From positions 1-60,147 of the forward strand of contig NZ_JADBGG010000028.1 of the NCBI RefSeq assembly GCF_014873765.1: a DNA stretch of 60,147 nt, given 5' to 3'. Shown piece by piece: positions 43,858-52,556 of the stretch. Position 1 is the first letter of the stretch. Every line of letters begins with the position of its first letter. Source of the stretch: Desulfomicrobium macestii. GTDB lineage: Bacteria; Desulfobacterota; Desulfovibrionia; Desulfovibrionales; Desulfomicrobiaceae. The notes beneath the pieces are model-generated. The model saw only the letters and a program-made list of their open reading frames with translations, was not told where the DNA came from and ran no database searches. The position numbers and the translations under genes were made by a program.

Positions 43858-44832
43858 ATGGACAAAGATTCCCAGAAGCTCCAGCAACTGCAGCGCATCC
43901 TGCTCCTCTACCAACTCGTCAAGACGAAACCGGAAATGTCCTCCAAGGCACTTCAAAAGGAGCTGGGCATTGGCAAGTCGACTTACAACCGTGATCGGGA
44001 ATTCATGAAGAAGCTGGGGGTCAGCTTCGAATATGACAAGGCAAAAAAACGGCAGGACCTCACAAAGGATGCGTTCCTGCCAATTCCGGACCTGAGCCTC
44101 GACGAACGCCTGGCCATCATCCTAGCGTTGAGCCAGTTAGGGGAATTGCAGGAGTCCTTCCTGGCCAAGCACGCCCGGGCAGCTGCGGCGAAACTCATGG
44201 CCGGACAAGAAAAATCCTTCTGCGACGTCTGCAAGGCACTGCTCGAACAGGATCTCGCCCATAAAGGGCATCCACGGCAGGAGCGGATCGTCCCCGACCT
44301 GCTCAACGCCACCATCAACCGCCGGCGCATCCGCATCAGCTACTGCAAACCGGGCCAGCCAGCCGAGGATTACGAGGTCGAGCCCTATCAGGTGTTCGTG
44401 GTCGATGGGTTCCTGTACCTGGACGGCTACTGCATTGAGCGCAAGGAGATCCGCTGTTTCAAGGTGTGCCGGATCCGCAGCGTGCGCGACCTTGGGCTGA
44501 CATTCTCGAATCTGCGCGAATACGACTTCGCCCGCAGGCGGACCAACGTCTTCGGGATCTACGCCTCGGACCAGGAACCCGAGCACGTCAAAGTCTGGTT
44601 CGCAGCGGAAATTGCACCGTTCATTCGCGAAGAGTCCCGCCACGCATCGCAAAAGCTCACCGAAAACAGTGACGGGAGCCTCTTATTTGAGGTCGATGTG
44701 GCGGAACCGGAAGAGGTCTTGTGGTGGGCCCTGCGCTGGGGAGGGAATTTCGAGATCATCGAGCCGCAGTGGCTCAGGGACGAGGCCATCAAGACCATCA
44801 GGAAGATGGCGCAGCGGTATAAGAAACAATGA
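43858..44832 (+). CDS. WYL-domain transcriptional regulator
   Basis: 324 residues from the ATG at 43858 (MDKDSQKLQQLQRILLLY). N-terminal helix-turn-helix (SSKALQKELGIGKSTYNRDREFMKKLG, about 28-55), then the WYL domain at about 155-215: RRRIRISYCKPG, EVEPYQVFVVDGFLYLDGYC, where the signature W-Y-L reads F-L-Y-L. The C-terminal WCX-type extension (WWALRWGGNFEIIEPQWLRDEA) is normal. WYL regulators often control phage-defence operons and sense nucleic-acid-like ligands. An in-frame ATG at 43699 would add 53 unlikely residues. Confidence 0.85.
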   Translation: MDKDSQKLQQLQRILLLYQLVKTKPEMSSKALQKELGIGKSTYNRDREFMKKLGVSFEYDKAKKRQDLTKDAFLPIPDLSLDERLAIILALSQLGELQESFLAKHARAAAAKLMAGQEKSFCDVCKALLEQDLAHKGHPRQERIVPDLLNATINRRRIRISYCKPGQPAEDYEVEPYQVFVVDGFLYLDGYCIERKEIRCFKVCRIRSVRDLGLTFSNLREYDFARRRTNVFGIYASDQEPEHVKVWFAAEIAPFIREESRHASQKLTENSDGSLLFEVDVAEPEEVLWWALRWGGNFEIIEPQWLRDEAIKTIRKMAQRYKKQ

Positions 44833-45319
44833 CAGGGGCAGCATTTATATCAGGTCAATCGCGCTACGTGTGACCCAACTTTTGGAGGGGCCAAAAATGC
44901 TCGAGTTTTATCGTTCCCAGTCCGTGGCTATTCTTGGACGTTCGTATGCAGAAATACCATAGGATTTTGGCAGGACTGGCTATATGGGGATTTGGAATGT
45001 TACAAGGATGACTTCCCCAAGATTGGCGTGTCGGACAAGCATCGTGACTAAGGTATGTCGGACAAAATTTAAAAAAAGGCATCAAATGTTGTTTTTAGTC
45101 TTCATTGCGGCTCAAATTGACCACTGATTCCGGTCTCAAAGGCGTCGGAATCAGCTAGAAAATTCTTAGCGGAAGCGACTGAATAACTCGACATATTCCA
45201 TCATAAAAAGAATCATCAATGTCGTGGCTAGAAATAAACCGGGCACCCTCTCGACATCGAACTCAAAAGCTGTTCGAGGCTCCACTTCTGCCATGAGGAT
45301 ATGCTTCAAAAAACAAGTA
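44833..45319. other. non-coding gap with repeat relics
   Basis: No convincing gene. A hairpin TTTTGG-N5-CCAAAA (44880-44896) with GGAGG in its loop precedes a 21-codon ORF (44897-44962), which could be a leader or chance. TGTCGGACAA occurs twice, at 45029-45038 and 45056-45065, 27 bases apart, like the repeated binding sites at transposon ends. Near 45109-45138 a GCTCAAATTGACCACTGATT stretch resembles IS21-type end repeats. Together these suggest old transposon scars. Confidence 0.35.
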
Positions 45320-45706
45320 TTACTTTTTAGCATGATCCAAAAACCTACCAATCATAAACTCAATTTCTCCAGAAAGGGCTTTCAAAAAATAGCCACCATC
45401 TTTTAATTCAAAATCATATTTTTTATCTATGTAATTTTTAATTAAAATATTCATATCCTCTTCATCCTTCCTCATCTTATCCGCATATTTTTCCCCGAAA
45501 ACAATATAGTTTAGATCCAGATTATATTGTTTTGCAATCAAAATAGCCCACGCTGCCGGAAACGTGTTCCCGGTTTTTTGCTTCGACACTGAAGCACTCG
45601 ATATCCCCAAAAACTCTGCAAGGTTCGTCGAAGTTTTGAGATCCGTCTGCTCGGATATCCGCCTGAAAACGTCTTCGAACTCCAAATCCATTCCCGCACG
45701 ACTCAT
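45320..45706 (-). CDS. phage CI-type repressor-like HTH protein
   Basis: 128 residues. The N-terminal DNA-binding domain (FEDVFRRISEQTDLKTSTNLAEFLGISSASVSKQKTGNTFPAAWAILIAKQYNLDLNYIVFG in outline) is of the CI-repressor helix-turn-helix type found in Desulfovibrio and its prophages. The C-terminal half is short and lacks the Ser-Lys peptidase of LexA/CI, so it is not SOS-cleavable by that route. TTGGAGG precedes the ATG. It is divergent from the nuclease-like gene at 45898 with a perfect palindrome in the shared 191-bp gap. Confidence 0.8.
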   Translation of the reverse strand: MSRAGMDLEFEDVFRRISEQTDLKTSTNLAEFLGISSASVSKQKTGNTFPAAWAILIAKQYNLDLNYIVFGEKYADKMRKDEEDMNILIKNYIDKKYDFELKDGGYFLKALSGEIEFMIGRFLDHAKK

Positions 45707-45728
45707 CTAGTCCTCCAAATTTTTCATC

Positions 45729-45754
45729 TTTTTCCTAAATCAATTTAGGAAAAA
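45729..45754. promoter_or_regulatory. 26-bp perfect palindrome, likely repressor operator
   Basis: TTTTTCCTAAAT-ca-ATTTAGGAAAAA: 12-base arms and a two-base centre, 23 bases upstream of the CI-like repressor gene. It is placed to control that gene and the divergent nuclease gene. Confidence 0.65.
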
Positions 45755-45897
45755 TCTAAATAATTTAACGATAATATGATAAATATTTCGATTAAACGCA
45801 CTTATTTTTAAATATATATTGACAAAACTAGCCTAGAGCTATATATACCCATCTCATAAGTCAACTTTTTTAACCAAAAACAAACAGGAGATTTCTG

Positions 45898-47136
45898 ATG
45901 AACAAGAACAAAAAAGACAACAACCTGGTCCCGTTTGGAAGGTACGAAGGACAACCCATCGAAGTCCTTTTGGCCGACAAGTCGTACTGCGTTTGGATGG
46001 TTGGCCAGGCCAGCATCCGCGAGCAGTATCCTGAACTGTGCGATCTTGCATTCAAAGAACATGGAACCGGCCTCAAAACGCCAGGCCACAACAGAATGCA
46101 GGCTGAATATATGACCGAAGAAGTGAGCTTAAGATTGTTCTACATGGTCAATCCGAAAATCTTCGATCACGACAAAGAATACTATGTAAAGCATGTTGAC
46201 AAATACTTTGCAGATAAGTTGTCTATCGTCAAATCGGTATGTGAACGCATGAGCAACAGAATTTCTGAAATCAAAAAAATGGCGACTGAAGTACATGCAA
46301 TGTCAAAAAACTGGGATTTGTATGGACAAAAAACCTTCGCAGTCCCCGTTTCTCCGTTCAAAAAGTACACGGATGGAAGAGAACAGGAAGAATATGTGTT
46401 CAAAAATCCTGTAAGCTTGATTGTCAACGATCCTGAAGAGATTTACAGGAACACTATCCTGGATTTTGAATTGTTCTATACGTTTTTTGAAGAATTCAGA
46501 TCGTACTTGGCTGAGTCACAGTTCAAGCAGATCAGCCCTTGCAAGACTTCTTTCGAAAAAAAGTTTAATGATGTAACCATTGAAATCAAACACCATGAAG
46601 AAATTAGCCCGAAATTCTCATCGCGTGTCGAGAAATTCTACGAACGTGCTTTGCACAGATACTCCACTGGCAAAAATGAAAAGCACAATTACCCGGACTT
46701 CTTGCTTGCAGAATGGAGATATGCAAACCCGAGAAAAACCAGTGAAATGTATTACGTCGAGCTCAAGCCAAGTATTGGCGATGATTATCACACGGTTTTA
46801 AACCAGATCTCGAACCGCAGGGAAATGAATGAGGCACACATCAAGCAGAAAACTTCACAAAATGTGAGATACATTCTTGTCATCGGCGTCTACGACGGAA
46901 CCGGCGTTAGCTTTGAAAATGTCAAAAGAATCTTCAAGACCGAAGAAATTGATGTCGTGCTGGAAAAAGACATCGATAATGTTAAGCTGCCGAAGAGTGA
47001 AAGAGATTTCAGAATCAGTCCTTTTGAAATCCCTGCTTTGAATGAAATATTCGGCATCCTTGATTCTGTGAAAAAAACAATCCACAGTACGAATGAATTT
47101 TTTGCTGACAGCAAGAACAGCGCAGCAGGATTCTAA
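45898..47136 (+). CDS. predicted PD-(D/E)XK nuclease with ExoX-like N-terminal domain
   Basis: 412 residues. Residues about 11-50 (LVPFGRYEGQPIEVLLADKS, then YCVWMVGQASIREQYPEL) match the small domain at the C terminus of exodeoxyribonuclease X-like proteins. A helical middle follows. Near the C terminus, NYPDFLLAEWR and, 21 residues on, YYVELKPSIGDDYHTVLNQI give Asp267...Glu288-x-Lys290, the PD-(D/E)XK nuclease signature, in a predicted beta-hairpin. So the protein is probably a nuclease, though unassigned to a named family. GGAG precedes the ATG. It stands alone, controlled by a divergent repressor, and ends in a strong terminator. Confidence 0.6.
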   Translation: MNKNKKDNNLVPFGRYEGQPIEVLLADKSYCVWMVGQASIREQYPELCDLAFKEHGTGLKTPGHNRMQAEYMTEEVSLRLFYMVNPKIFDHDKEYYVKHVDKYFADKLSIVKSVCERMSNRISEIKKMATEVHAMSKNWDLYGQKTFAVPVSPFKKYTDGREQEEYVFKNPVSLIVNDPEEIYRNTILDFELFYTFFEEFRSYLAESQFKQISPCKTSFEKKFNDVTIEIKHHEEISPKFSSRVEKFYERALHRYSTGKNEKHNYPDFLLAEWRYANPRKTSEMYYVELKPSIGDDYHTVLNQISNRREMNEAHIKQKTSQNVRYILVIGVYDGTGVSFENVKRIFKTEEIDVVLEKDIDNVKLPKSERDFRISPFEIPALNEIFGILDSVKKTIHSTNEFFADSKNSAAGF

Positions 47137-47152
47137 TCAATTCAAAATCAGC

Positions 47153-47197
47153 ACTGCGCAGCTACGTGTATATAAAAACTGCACGCAGCTGCGCAGT
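47153..47197. terminator. bidirectional terminator
   Basis: A 16-bp stem (47153-47168 with 47182-47197; one mismatch) and 13-base loop, followed by a T-rich stretch, between the convergent nuclease and jetD genes. Confidence 0.75.
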
Positions 47198-47203
47198 TTC
47201 GTT

Positions 47204-48196
47204 TCAGAAAAGCATTTCGTCCAAGTTTACCCCGCGTTTCCTGAGCTGGTATAGCACCTGCTCCTGTTCAGCCTGCAGTTTATGATCCGCACCCCACCTC
47301 GCCAGAGCCTTCAACTGATCTCCGCGCAACGAGTCCACCCTGAATGATCTGGCACCCTGCCATGCAGGCAGATCGGACTTCAGGAGTTCCAATGTTTCCT
47401 GATTAGGAAAGAACTCCCCGTCACGCCCCGATACGGCGGACAGCCTGTCGAATATAGCCAACCCATCAGGATCGAAGTCCCCGAAGTGAATCCAGCGGCA
47501 TGAGGCCGGAGCCGATTTGAGCCAGGCGGCCACCCCTCTGGAGGCGTAGCCACCCGTGTAAATGAACAGTCCGGCAGGCAGGGCAAGTTCCAGAAACGGA
47601 GAGAGATTTTCGCAGGTCATGATGAAGCGAAGATGCGACAGATCATACTGCTCGGGGCGAGCATGAGAGGACATCAGGACGGCCTGACCCTGGTATTTCG
47701 TGACGTCGTAAAGATCCGGGCCTCCTGCTGTGTGCGGGAGTTCAGAAAAAGCCTTGAGACGCAGCTCTCCCCGACTGGGCTTAAGGGCGAGCCAGTCCTC
47801 GTAGATACGGGACAGGATGGAGACGGAGCCGATGTACTTGGAATCCCCGAAGAGTTCGGCGCTGAGTTGCTGCCGCCAGACCATGCCCACGGTCTGATCG
47901 GTCTTTTCCAAGGCCATGAGCAATCGCAGGCAGTCTGGCGCCCGATCGGCGATCCGAACTCTCAGTCCCATGGCCGCCGCCAAGGTTTCGGCTGAGTCCA
48001 GCTTGGCGATGACGTCCAAAAACTCAGGCGTAGCCAGCAAGCGGCCAAGTTCTTCCGCATCGGCCAGTACGGCGGAGCTCTTCTCGCGCCGCACGATCCC
48101 CGCACGCTCCAGCATGGCGAACTCGGCGTTCCAGCCCGCTCTACCCCGCTCCAGCAGACCGCGCCAGGCAAGGCACCGGGCAGTAAGATCCTTCAC
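47204..48196 (-). CDS. jetD: Wadjet protein JetD (Toprim-like nuclease)
   Basis: 330 residues. The C-terminal DUF2220/Toprim-like domain has WIHFGDFDPDGLAIFDRL, the acidic metal-binding motif of the nuclease that cuts circular plasmids once the JetABC motor has extruded them. The N-terminal half is the winged-helix/arm region. It overlaps jetC by four bases (ATGA). Length is a little below the typical 350-400 but the motif is complete. Confidence 0.9.
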   Translation of the reverse strand: MKDLTARCLAWRGLLERGRAGWNAEFAMLERAGIVRREKSSAVLADAEELGRLLATPEFLDVIAKLDSAETLAAAMGLRVRIADRAPDCLRLLMALEKTDQTVGMVWRQQLSAELFGDSKYIGSVSILSRIYEDWLALKPSRGELRLKAFSELPHTAGGPDLYDVTKYQGQAVLMSSHARPEQYDLSHLRFIMTCENLSPFLELALPAGLFIYTGGYASRGVAAWLKSAPASCRWIHFGDFDPDGLAIFDRLSAVSGRDGEFFPNQETLELLKSDLPAWQGARSFRVDSLRGDQLKALARWGADHKLQAEQEQVLYQLRKRGVNLDEMLF

Positions 48197-51100
48197 TCAA
48201 CCTCCCCAACATGTCCGGAATCTTCGCTTACTGCGGCAACCGTTTCCGCCGCCTGCGGGACGTAGACGCCCACATGGGTCACGCCCTGGGGCAGCGATGT
48301 GAGGATATGGGTCAGCGAGTCGGAGATATTGAGCATCCTGGGCAAGGCCAGCACCAGCTGGCACTCCACTCTGTCCAGCAGGTCGCGCACGGTGTTCATA
48401 GCCCGCTCGTCAAGACGCTCGGCCTCGTCCAGGGCCATGAGCAGGATGCCGCTGCCGCGATGCTGGCCCGAGTCCGAGCCTTCATAAAAAAGCAGGCTCA
48501 GGCAGATGGCCAAATTGATGCCCAGACCCTCGCCACTGGAAAAACCGCTGCGGCGCTCGCGGCCTTCGTCGTCCTCGATGGCCCAGCGCAGGCGGACATA
48601 GGTGCGGTAATCCGTGATCTGGTCGTCTTCGAGCTGCGCGCCCTTGGCGTGACGAGCGATGATCTCCCGAATCTGATCCAGGAATTCACGGAGGCCCACC
48701 GCCGTTCCAGACGAAAACAGCGACAGCTGACCAGTGCCCCGCAGATGTTTGAGCCCCTCATAGGCGGGCTCGTGCACTTTCTCGAGATACACCTTGCGCA
48801 CCTTGCCAAATCCCAGGTTGGAGAGGATGTCGTTGATCCTCTGCAGCTTGCGGGTCAGGGCGCGGATATCGGCGTCCACATTGTTGCGGATCGCTTCCAC
48901 GTACCCGCGCAGCTTGCCTTCGATCTTCGCCAGTTCGTCGCGTAAGGCCTTGAGCTTATCTTCCTCGCGATCAAGCTCCACATCGGGAGGTAGCAGCATG
49001 GTCAGCACATCGCCCACCAGCTGATCGGGTTCCCTGTCCCGGGGCATGGCCAACTCCTGGCCGTATTCCCGGCAGACAAGCTCCAGTTGTCCGGACAGGG
49101 CCACCCTGGCTTCGGCCCAGGCCTGCCGGGCCTTGTCCCGCCTGGCCTCGGTCCAGTCTCCGTGGAGGGCGGCGGGATCTTCGGCCGGATAGTACCGGCT
49201 CCAATGGACAGTGGCCTGCTCCATTTCCTGGATAGCATGGCGAAGCTTGCCGGACATGTCGTTCAGGGTGGTAGACCGGTTCTGCACATCGGCCCGCAAC
49301 TTGCCCAGTTGCTCAGCTCCGGCGCGGATTTTCCCCTTGATGGAAGCCAGCTCCTTGGTCAGCTCCGCCACCCGCCGCGCCATGAGTTCGGCCTGGGTAA
49401 AATCGACGCAGCCCTCCAGGACATCGAGAGGCTCGTCTTTTTCCAGGCTCTCGCGCTGGGCTTGGGCTTTGGTCCTTGAATTCTCGGACTCCCGCCGCTC
49501 CCGCTCAAGTTCGGACTGACGTTTCTGAAATTCTTCCTGACTGGCGCGCAACCGCACCAAGCCCTCTTCCAAAGCTTTCACGTCCCGCTCAAGCTCCGCT
49601 ATCCTGGCACGCACGGAGTCGAGCTGCGCCGGGCTTTCCGCCAGCTCAAAGGCCTGAATGCGATTTTTAAGCTTCTCGACGCAGTCATGGCAGGCCTTGG
49701 TCCGGGCCTGGCTTTCGGACACTACACGGACCCGCTTGGCCAGTGCCTCCTCAAGCACCACACTCTCCCGGTCGCACAGAGCGTCCCAAACCCCGAGCAC
49801 CGCGGCCAAACGCTCTTCCAGGGCCCGCTGGGAAGCCATGTCGGTCTTGAGGCGGGCCATGGTGGCATCGCATTCATCCAGTTCCCGGGCCAGGGCGATG
49901 AGCTGCTCCGCCCGTGCGCGGCTGGATAGCCAGACCGGGCCCTGCGGCTCGTACCAGGCCAGAGCGCCCCGCCCGCCGACAGCGGGAGCGCGGCTCGCCC
50001 AGTCCTCCTCCCCGGCCTCGGAGGTGACCACGAAAACCCTGTCCGATCCTTCCAGCTTGTCCAGAATCTTGGCGCCCTCCCTGGGGCGAATGGCCAGGGC
50101 AAAGGGGCCAAGACGCGTCTGCCACGCTGCGGCCTCCTGAACGTCAAGCTGATCGAAGTCCATGGCCACGGGATCGGCCAAGCCCTGGTCGACCATACGC
50201 TGCGCCTCGGGTGGCAGGGGCGGAAGGCCCTGAGCCAAGGTGTCGCGCAGTTCCTGAATGCGGGCGCGCTCGGCCACAAGCTTCTCTTCCTTGAGACTCA
50301 GGCGGATGACGTCATCCTTGGTGGCGCGCAGCCTGGCCTCAACGTCCTCACGCTTGGGAGGATCGGTCACGGCGTTCGCGGCAACCAGACCATTCCATAG
50401 CAGCAAGGCTTCTTCATGGCGCTTTGTGCGGCGGCGTAGCTCTGTCAACTGCTCCTTCCACGTAGGCAGAAGACGCAGCTCTTGAAAAGGCCCGTCCCAC
50501 TCGTTCCAGGCCTCGACGACATCGAAGGCCGAGGCGACCTTGCGGCCCAAAATTTCAGCAGCCTTGGTCAGGTCGGCCTCGAAGCTCCGCCAGGCTTTCA
50601 CGTCCTTGGCCAGTTGGGTTTCCTGCCCGGCCATCTTCTCCCGTTCAACCAAAAGCTCTGTGCGCTTGGCAGTGCCGGCAGTGACCTCCTCTACGACGAC
50701 GCGATATTTCTCCGTGATGCCCGCCTGCTCGGTGAGAATGGCCTGAAGACGCTTGTCTGCCAGGGCCAGATCCTTGCCTGCGGCCACGTATTCCTTGTGC
50801 CTGCGCAGCTGGGCATCCAAGGACGACTGCTGTTTCTGCAGCAGGTCGCGTTGGGCGGAAATCCCGGATTCCTGTTCCTCCAGCCCGGTCAGAGACGTCT
50901 GCTGCGCGGCGAGTTCCTGCTGGGCCTTTTCCTGTTCCGACCGCAGCCTGCCCTCCTGCTGCCGCAGGGTCTGGACACGTCCCGAAGAGACCACCAGGTC
51001 GGCGGCCAGACTCTCCCGGCGCGCGCTATCCAGAGAAAGGCGCAGCTCCTCGAGTTTGAGCCGTGTCTCCCGGAACCGGACCAGCCGCTTAAGCCGCTCC

Positions 51101-51816
51101 TCCACGCCGCGACGATCGTGCATCAGCTTTTCCACATCACTGAAAGTCAACTTCATACCCGATGGCGGCGGGCAGAGCATGTCCTGCAGAAATGCCTGCA
51201 GGTCCGTCAGACGCGGTTGCGTGATCTGACGCCACAGTCCGGCAAAACTCTTCTTCTTGCCGGTCCGCATGAGCGGGATGGGCAGGATGCCCTGCTCGTG
51301 CAGGAAGGAGTGGTAATCATCCACTCGCTCGAAGGGCAGGTAGTCGGCTGTGGGGTTAGCCTGCAGAATCCTGCGCGACAGGACCTGGAAATCCGGAGTG
51401 ATAACGCTGGTCTCAGGGTCGAGGAACAGGCGTTCTTGAAGCGGCACGCGCCGCAGCACAAAGGGTGAAAGCTCGAGCTGCTCGCCGCTGGGACGCACGG
51501 CCAGACGCACACCCATGGCCGTGACCTCCTCGTGCCCGGCGATGCCGATGGCCGCCCAGGCCACGCGCTGGCGCAGCTGGCCGATGATGGAGCGGTCGTT
51601 CTGGCCCGATGCCACATTCATGGATATGTACTGCTGGTGGCAGAGGATCACGGTCTGGATGGCGTCGAGGAGCGTGGTCTTACCCACGCCGTTATTGCCG
51701 GACAAGACTGTCAGGCGTCCGTGCAGGGGAATCAAGCTGCAAGGGAAGAGCTGATACCCAACCAGGAGCAGCTCCCGGGCCCAGATCGGATCAGGGCTGA
51801 AAAAGGGCAGGTTCAT
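48193..51816 (-). CDS. jetC: Wadjet protein JetC (SMC-like ATPase)
   Basis: 1207 residues with the SMC plan: Walker A VLSGNNGVGKTTLLDAIQ near residue 40, two long coiled-coil arms, the ABC signature FSSGEGLGINLAI near 1090 and Walker B GILLMALDEAERL near 1127. A hinge lies near residues 550-660. It is the loop-extruding motor of Wadjet, related to MukB/MksB. It overlaps jetB and jetD by four bases each. Confidence 0.94.
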   Translation of the reverse strand: MNLPFFSPDPIWARELLLVGYQLFPCSLIPLHGRLTVLSGNNGVGKTTLLDAIQTVILCHQQYISMNVASGQNDRSIIGQLRQRVAWAAIGIAGHEEVTAMGVRLAVRPSGEQLELSPFVLRRVPLQERLFLDPETSVITPDFQVLSRRILQANPTADYLPFERVDDYHSFLHEQGILPIPLMRTGKKKSFAGLWRQITQPRLTDLQAFLQDMLCPPPSGMKLTFSDVEKLMHDRRGVEERLKRLVRFRETRLKLEELRLSLDSARRESLAADLVVSSGRVQTLRQQEGRLRSEQEKAQQELAAQQTSLTGLEEQESGISAQRDLLQKQQSSLDAQLRRHKEYVAAGKDLALADKRLQAILTEQAGITEKYRVVVEEVTAGTAKRTELLVEREKMAGQETQLAKDVKAWRSFEADLTKAAEILGRKVASAFDVVEAWNEWDGPFQELRLLPTWKEQLTELRRRTKRHEEALLLWNGLVAANAVTDPPKREDVEARLRATKDDVIRLSLKEEKLVAERARIQELRDTLAQGLPPLPPEAQRMVDQGLADPVAMDFDQLDVQEAAAWQTRLGPFALAIRPREGAKILDKLEGSDRVFVVTSEAGEEDWASRAPAVGGRGALAWYEPQGPVWLSSRARAEQLIALARELDECDATMARLKTDMASQRALEERLAAVLGVWDALCDRESVVLEEALAKRVRVVSESQARTKACHDCVEKLKNRIQAFELAESPAQLDSVRARIAELERDVKALEEGLVRLRASQEEFQKRQSELERERRESENSRTKAQAQRESLEKDEPLDVLEGCVDFTQAELMARRVAELTKELASIKGKIRAGAEQLGKLRADVQNRSTTLNDMSGKLRHAIQEMEQATVHWSRYYPAEDPAALHGDWTEARRDKARQAWAEARVALSGQLELVCREYGQELAMPRDREPDQLVGDVLTMLLPPDVELDREEDKLKALRDELAKIEGKLRGYVEAIRNNVDADIRALTRKLQRINDILSNLGFGKVRKVYLEKVHEPAYEGLKHLRGTGQLSLFSSGTAVGLREFLDQIREIIARHAKGAQLEDDQITDYRTYVRLRWAIEDDEGRERRSGFSSGEGLGINLAICLSLLFYEGSDSGQHRGSGILLMALDEAERLDERAMNTVRDLLDRVECQLVLALPRMLNISDSLTHILTSLPQGVTHVGVYVPQAAETVAAVSEDSGHVGEVE

Positions 51817-52556
51817 TCATCCTCCGCCGCGTCGTCGCTGTCATCGTTTTCCGGTTCGGTCTCGAACCCGGCCCACAGGGTTTTGACCACGCCAAGCAGG
51901 TCGGTCGCCTCGCTGCCTTGATGCAGGAGGGCGTTGCGGCTCACTTCCAGAAAACGCTGCAGGCCCGGCAGGCGGTAGACCAGAAGATCCCGCCACTCCG
52001 CCCGCACCGACGGACGGAGCTCCACGAATCGGTAGCGAGCCAGCTCGTTCAGGAAGGTGCGGATGGCGTCGATCATCCTGTCGCGGTTCTGCTCCGTCTC
52101 GACCCGCTGCCGGCCGCGCCCGCGCACGGGCAGAAAGACCGGGACCAGCATGTTGAAATCGAAGTTCGAGAGAATCCGCCCCGCCAGGTCGGCGGCCGGG
52201 ACCGACTCCTGGCCGTCCACCCCTTCGGTCACGAAATGCCAGGCCAAGAAGATGCCCAGGAAGGTCGCCCCGCGGCTGAGTCGTTCGGCCTTGACCATCC
52301 CCGAGTCGGGCTTGAGATAGAAGAAACTTTCCCCGCCCAGGTCGCTGCGGCACAGCCTGTATCCCAGGAAAGCAAAGAAATCCTCCCAGTCCGACTGGTT
52401 GCGGTCCAAAAAGCGGAACTCGGGCCCCATGAAGGGGTCGATATGCTCTCCGCGCTGCAGGCTGTGGATGATGCGCCGGGACAGGGCCGGAGATGCGAAC
52501 AGAACGTTGCCGTCGCCCTCGTCGGGCATGAGATCTTGAATCGGGACGTCAGACAT
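51813..52556 (-). CDS. jetB: Wadjet protein JetB (MukE/MksE-like)
   Basis: 247 residues from the ATG at 52556, which overlaps the jetA stop by eight bases; longer frames starting further upstream run inside jetA and are unlikely. The protein has winged-helix features (FRFLDRNQSDWEDFFAFLGY) and an acidic tail (NDDSDDAAEDE). By position and size it is the KITE subunit that joins the kleisin JetA to JetC. Confidence 0.88.
   Translation of the reverse strand: MSDVPIQDLMPDEGDGNVLFASPALSRRIIHSLQRGEHIDPFMGPEFRFLDRNQSDWEDFFAFLGYRLCRSDLGGESFFYLKPDSGMVKAERLSRGATFLGIFLAWHFVTEGVDGQESVPAADLAGRILSNFDFNMLVPVFLPVRGRGRQRVETEQNRDRMIDAIRTFLNELARYRFVELRPSVRAEWRDLLVYRLPGLQRFLEVSRNALLHQGSEATDLLGVVKTLWAGFETEPENDDSDDAAEDE

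Noticed and set aside
50482-51468. 328-codon open frame antisense to jetC
   Set aside because: Composition (Gln/Leu-rich) mirrors the coiled coil of jetC; no independent support.
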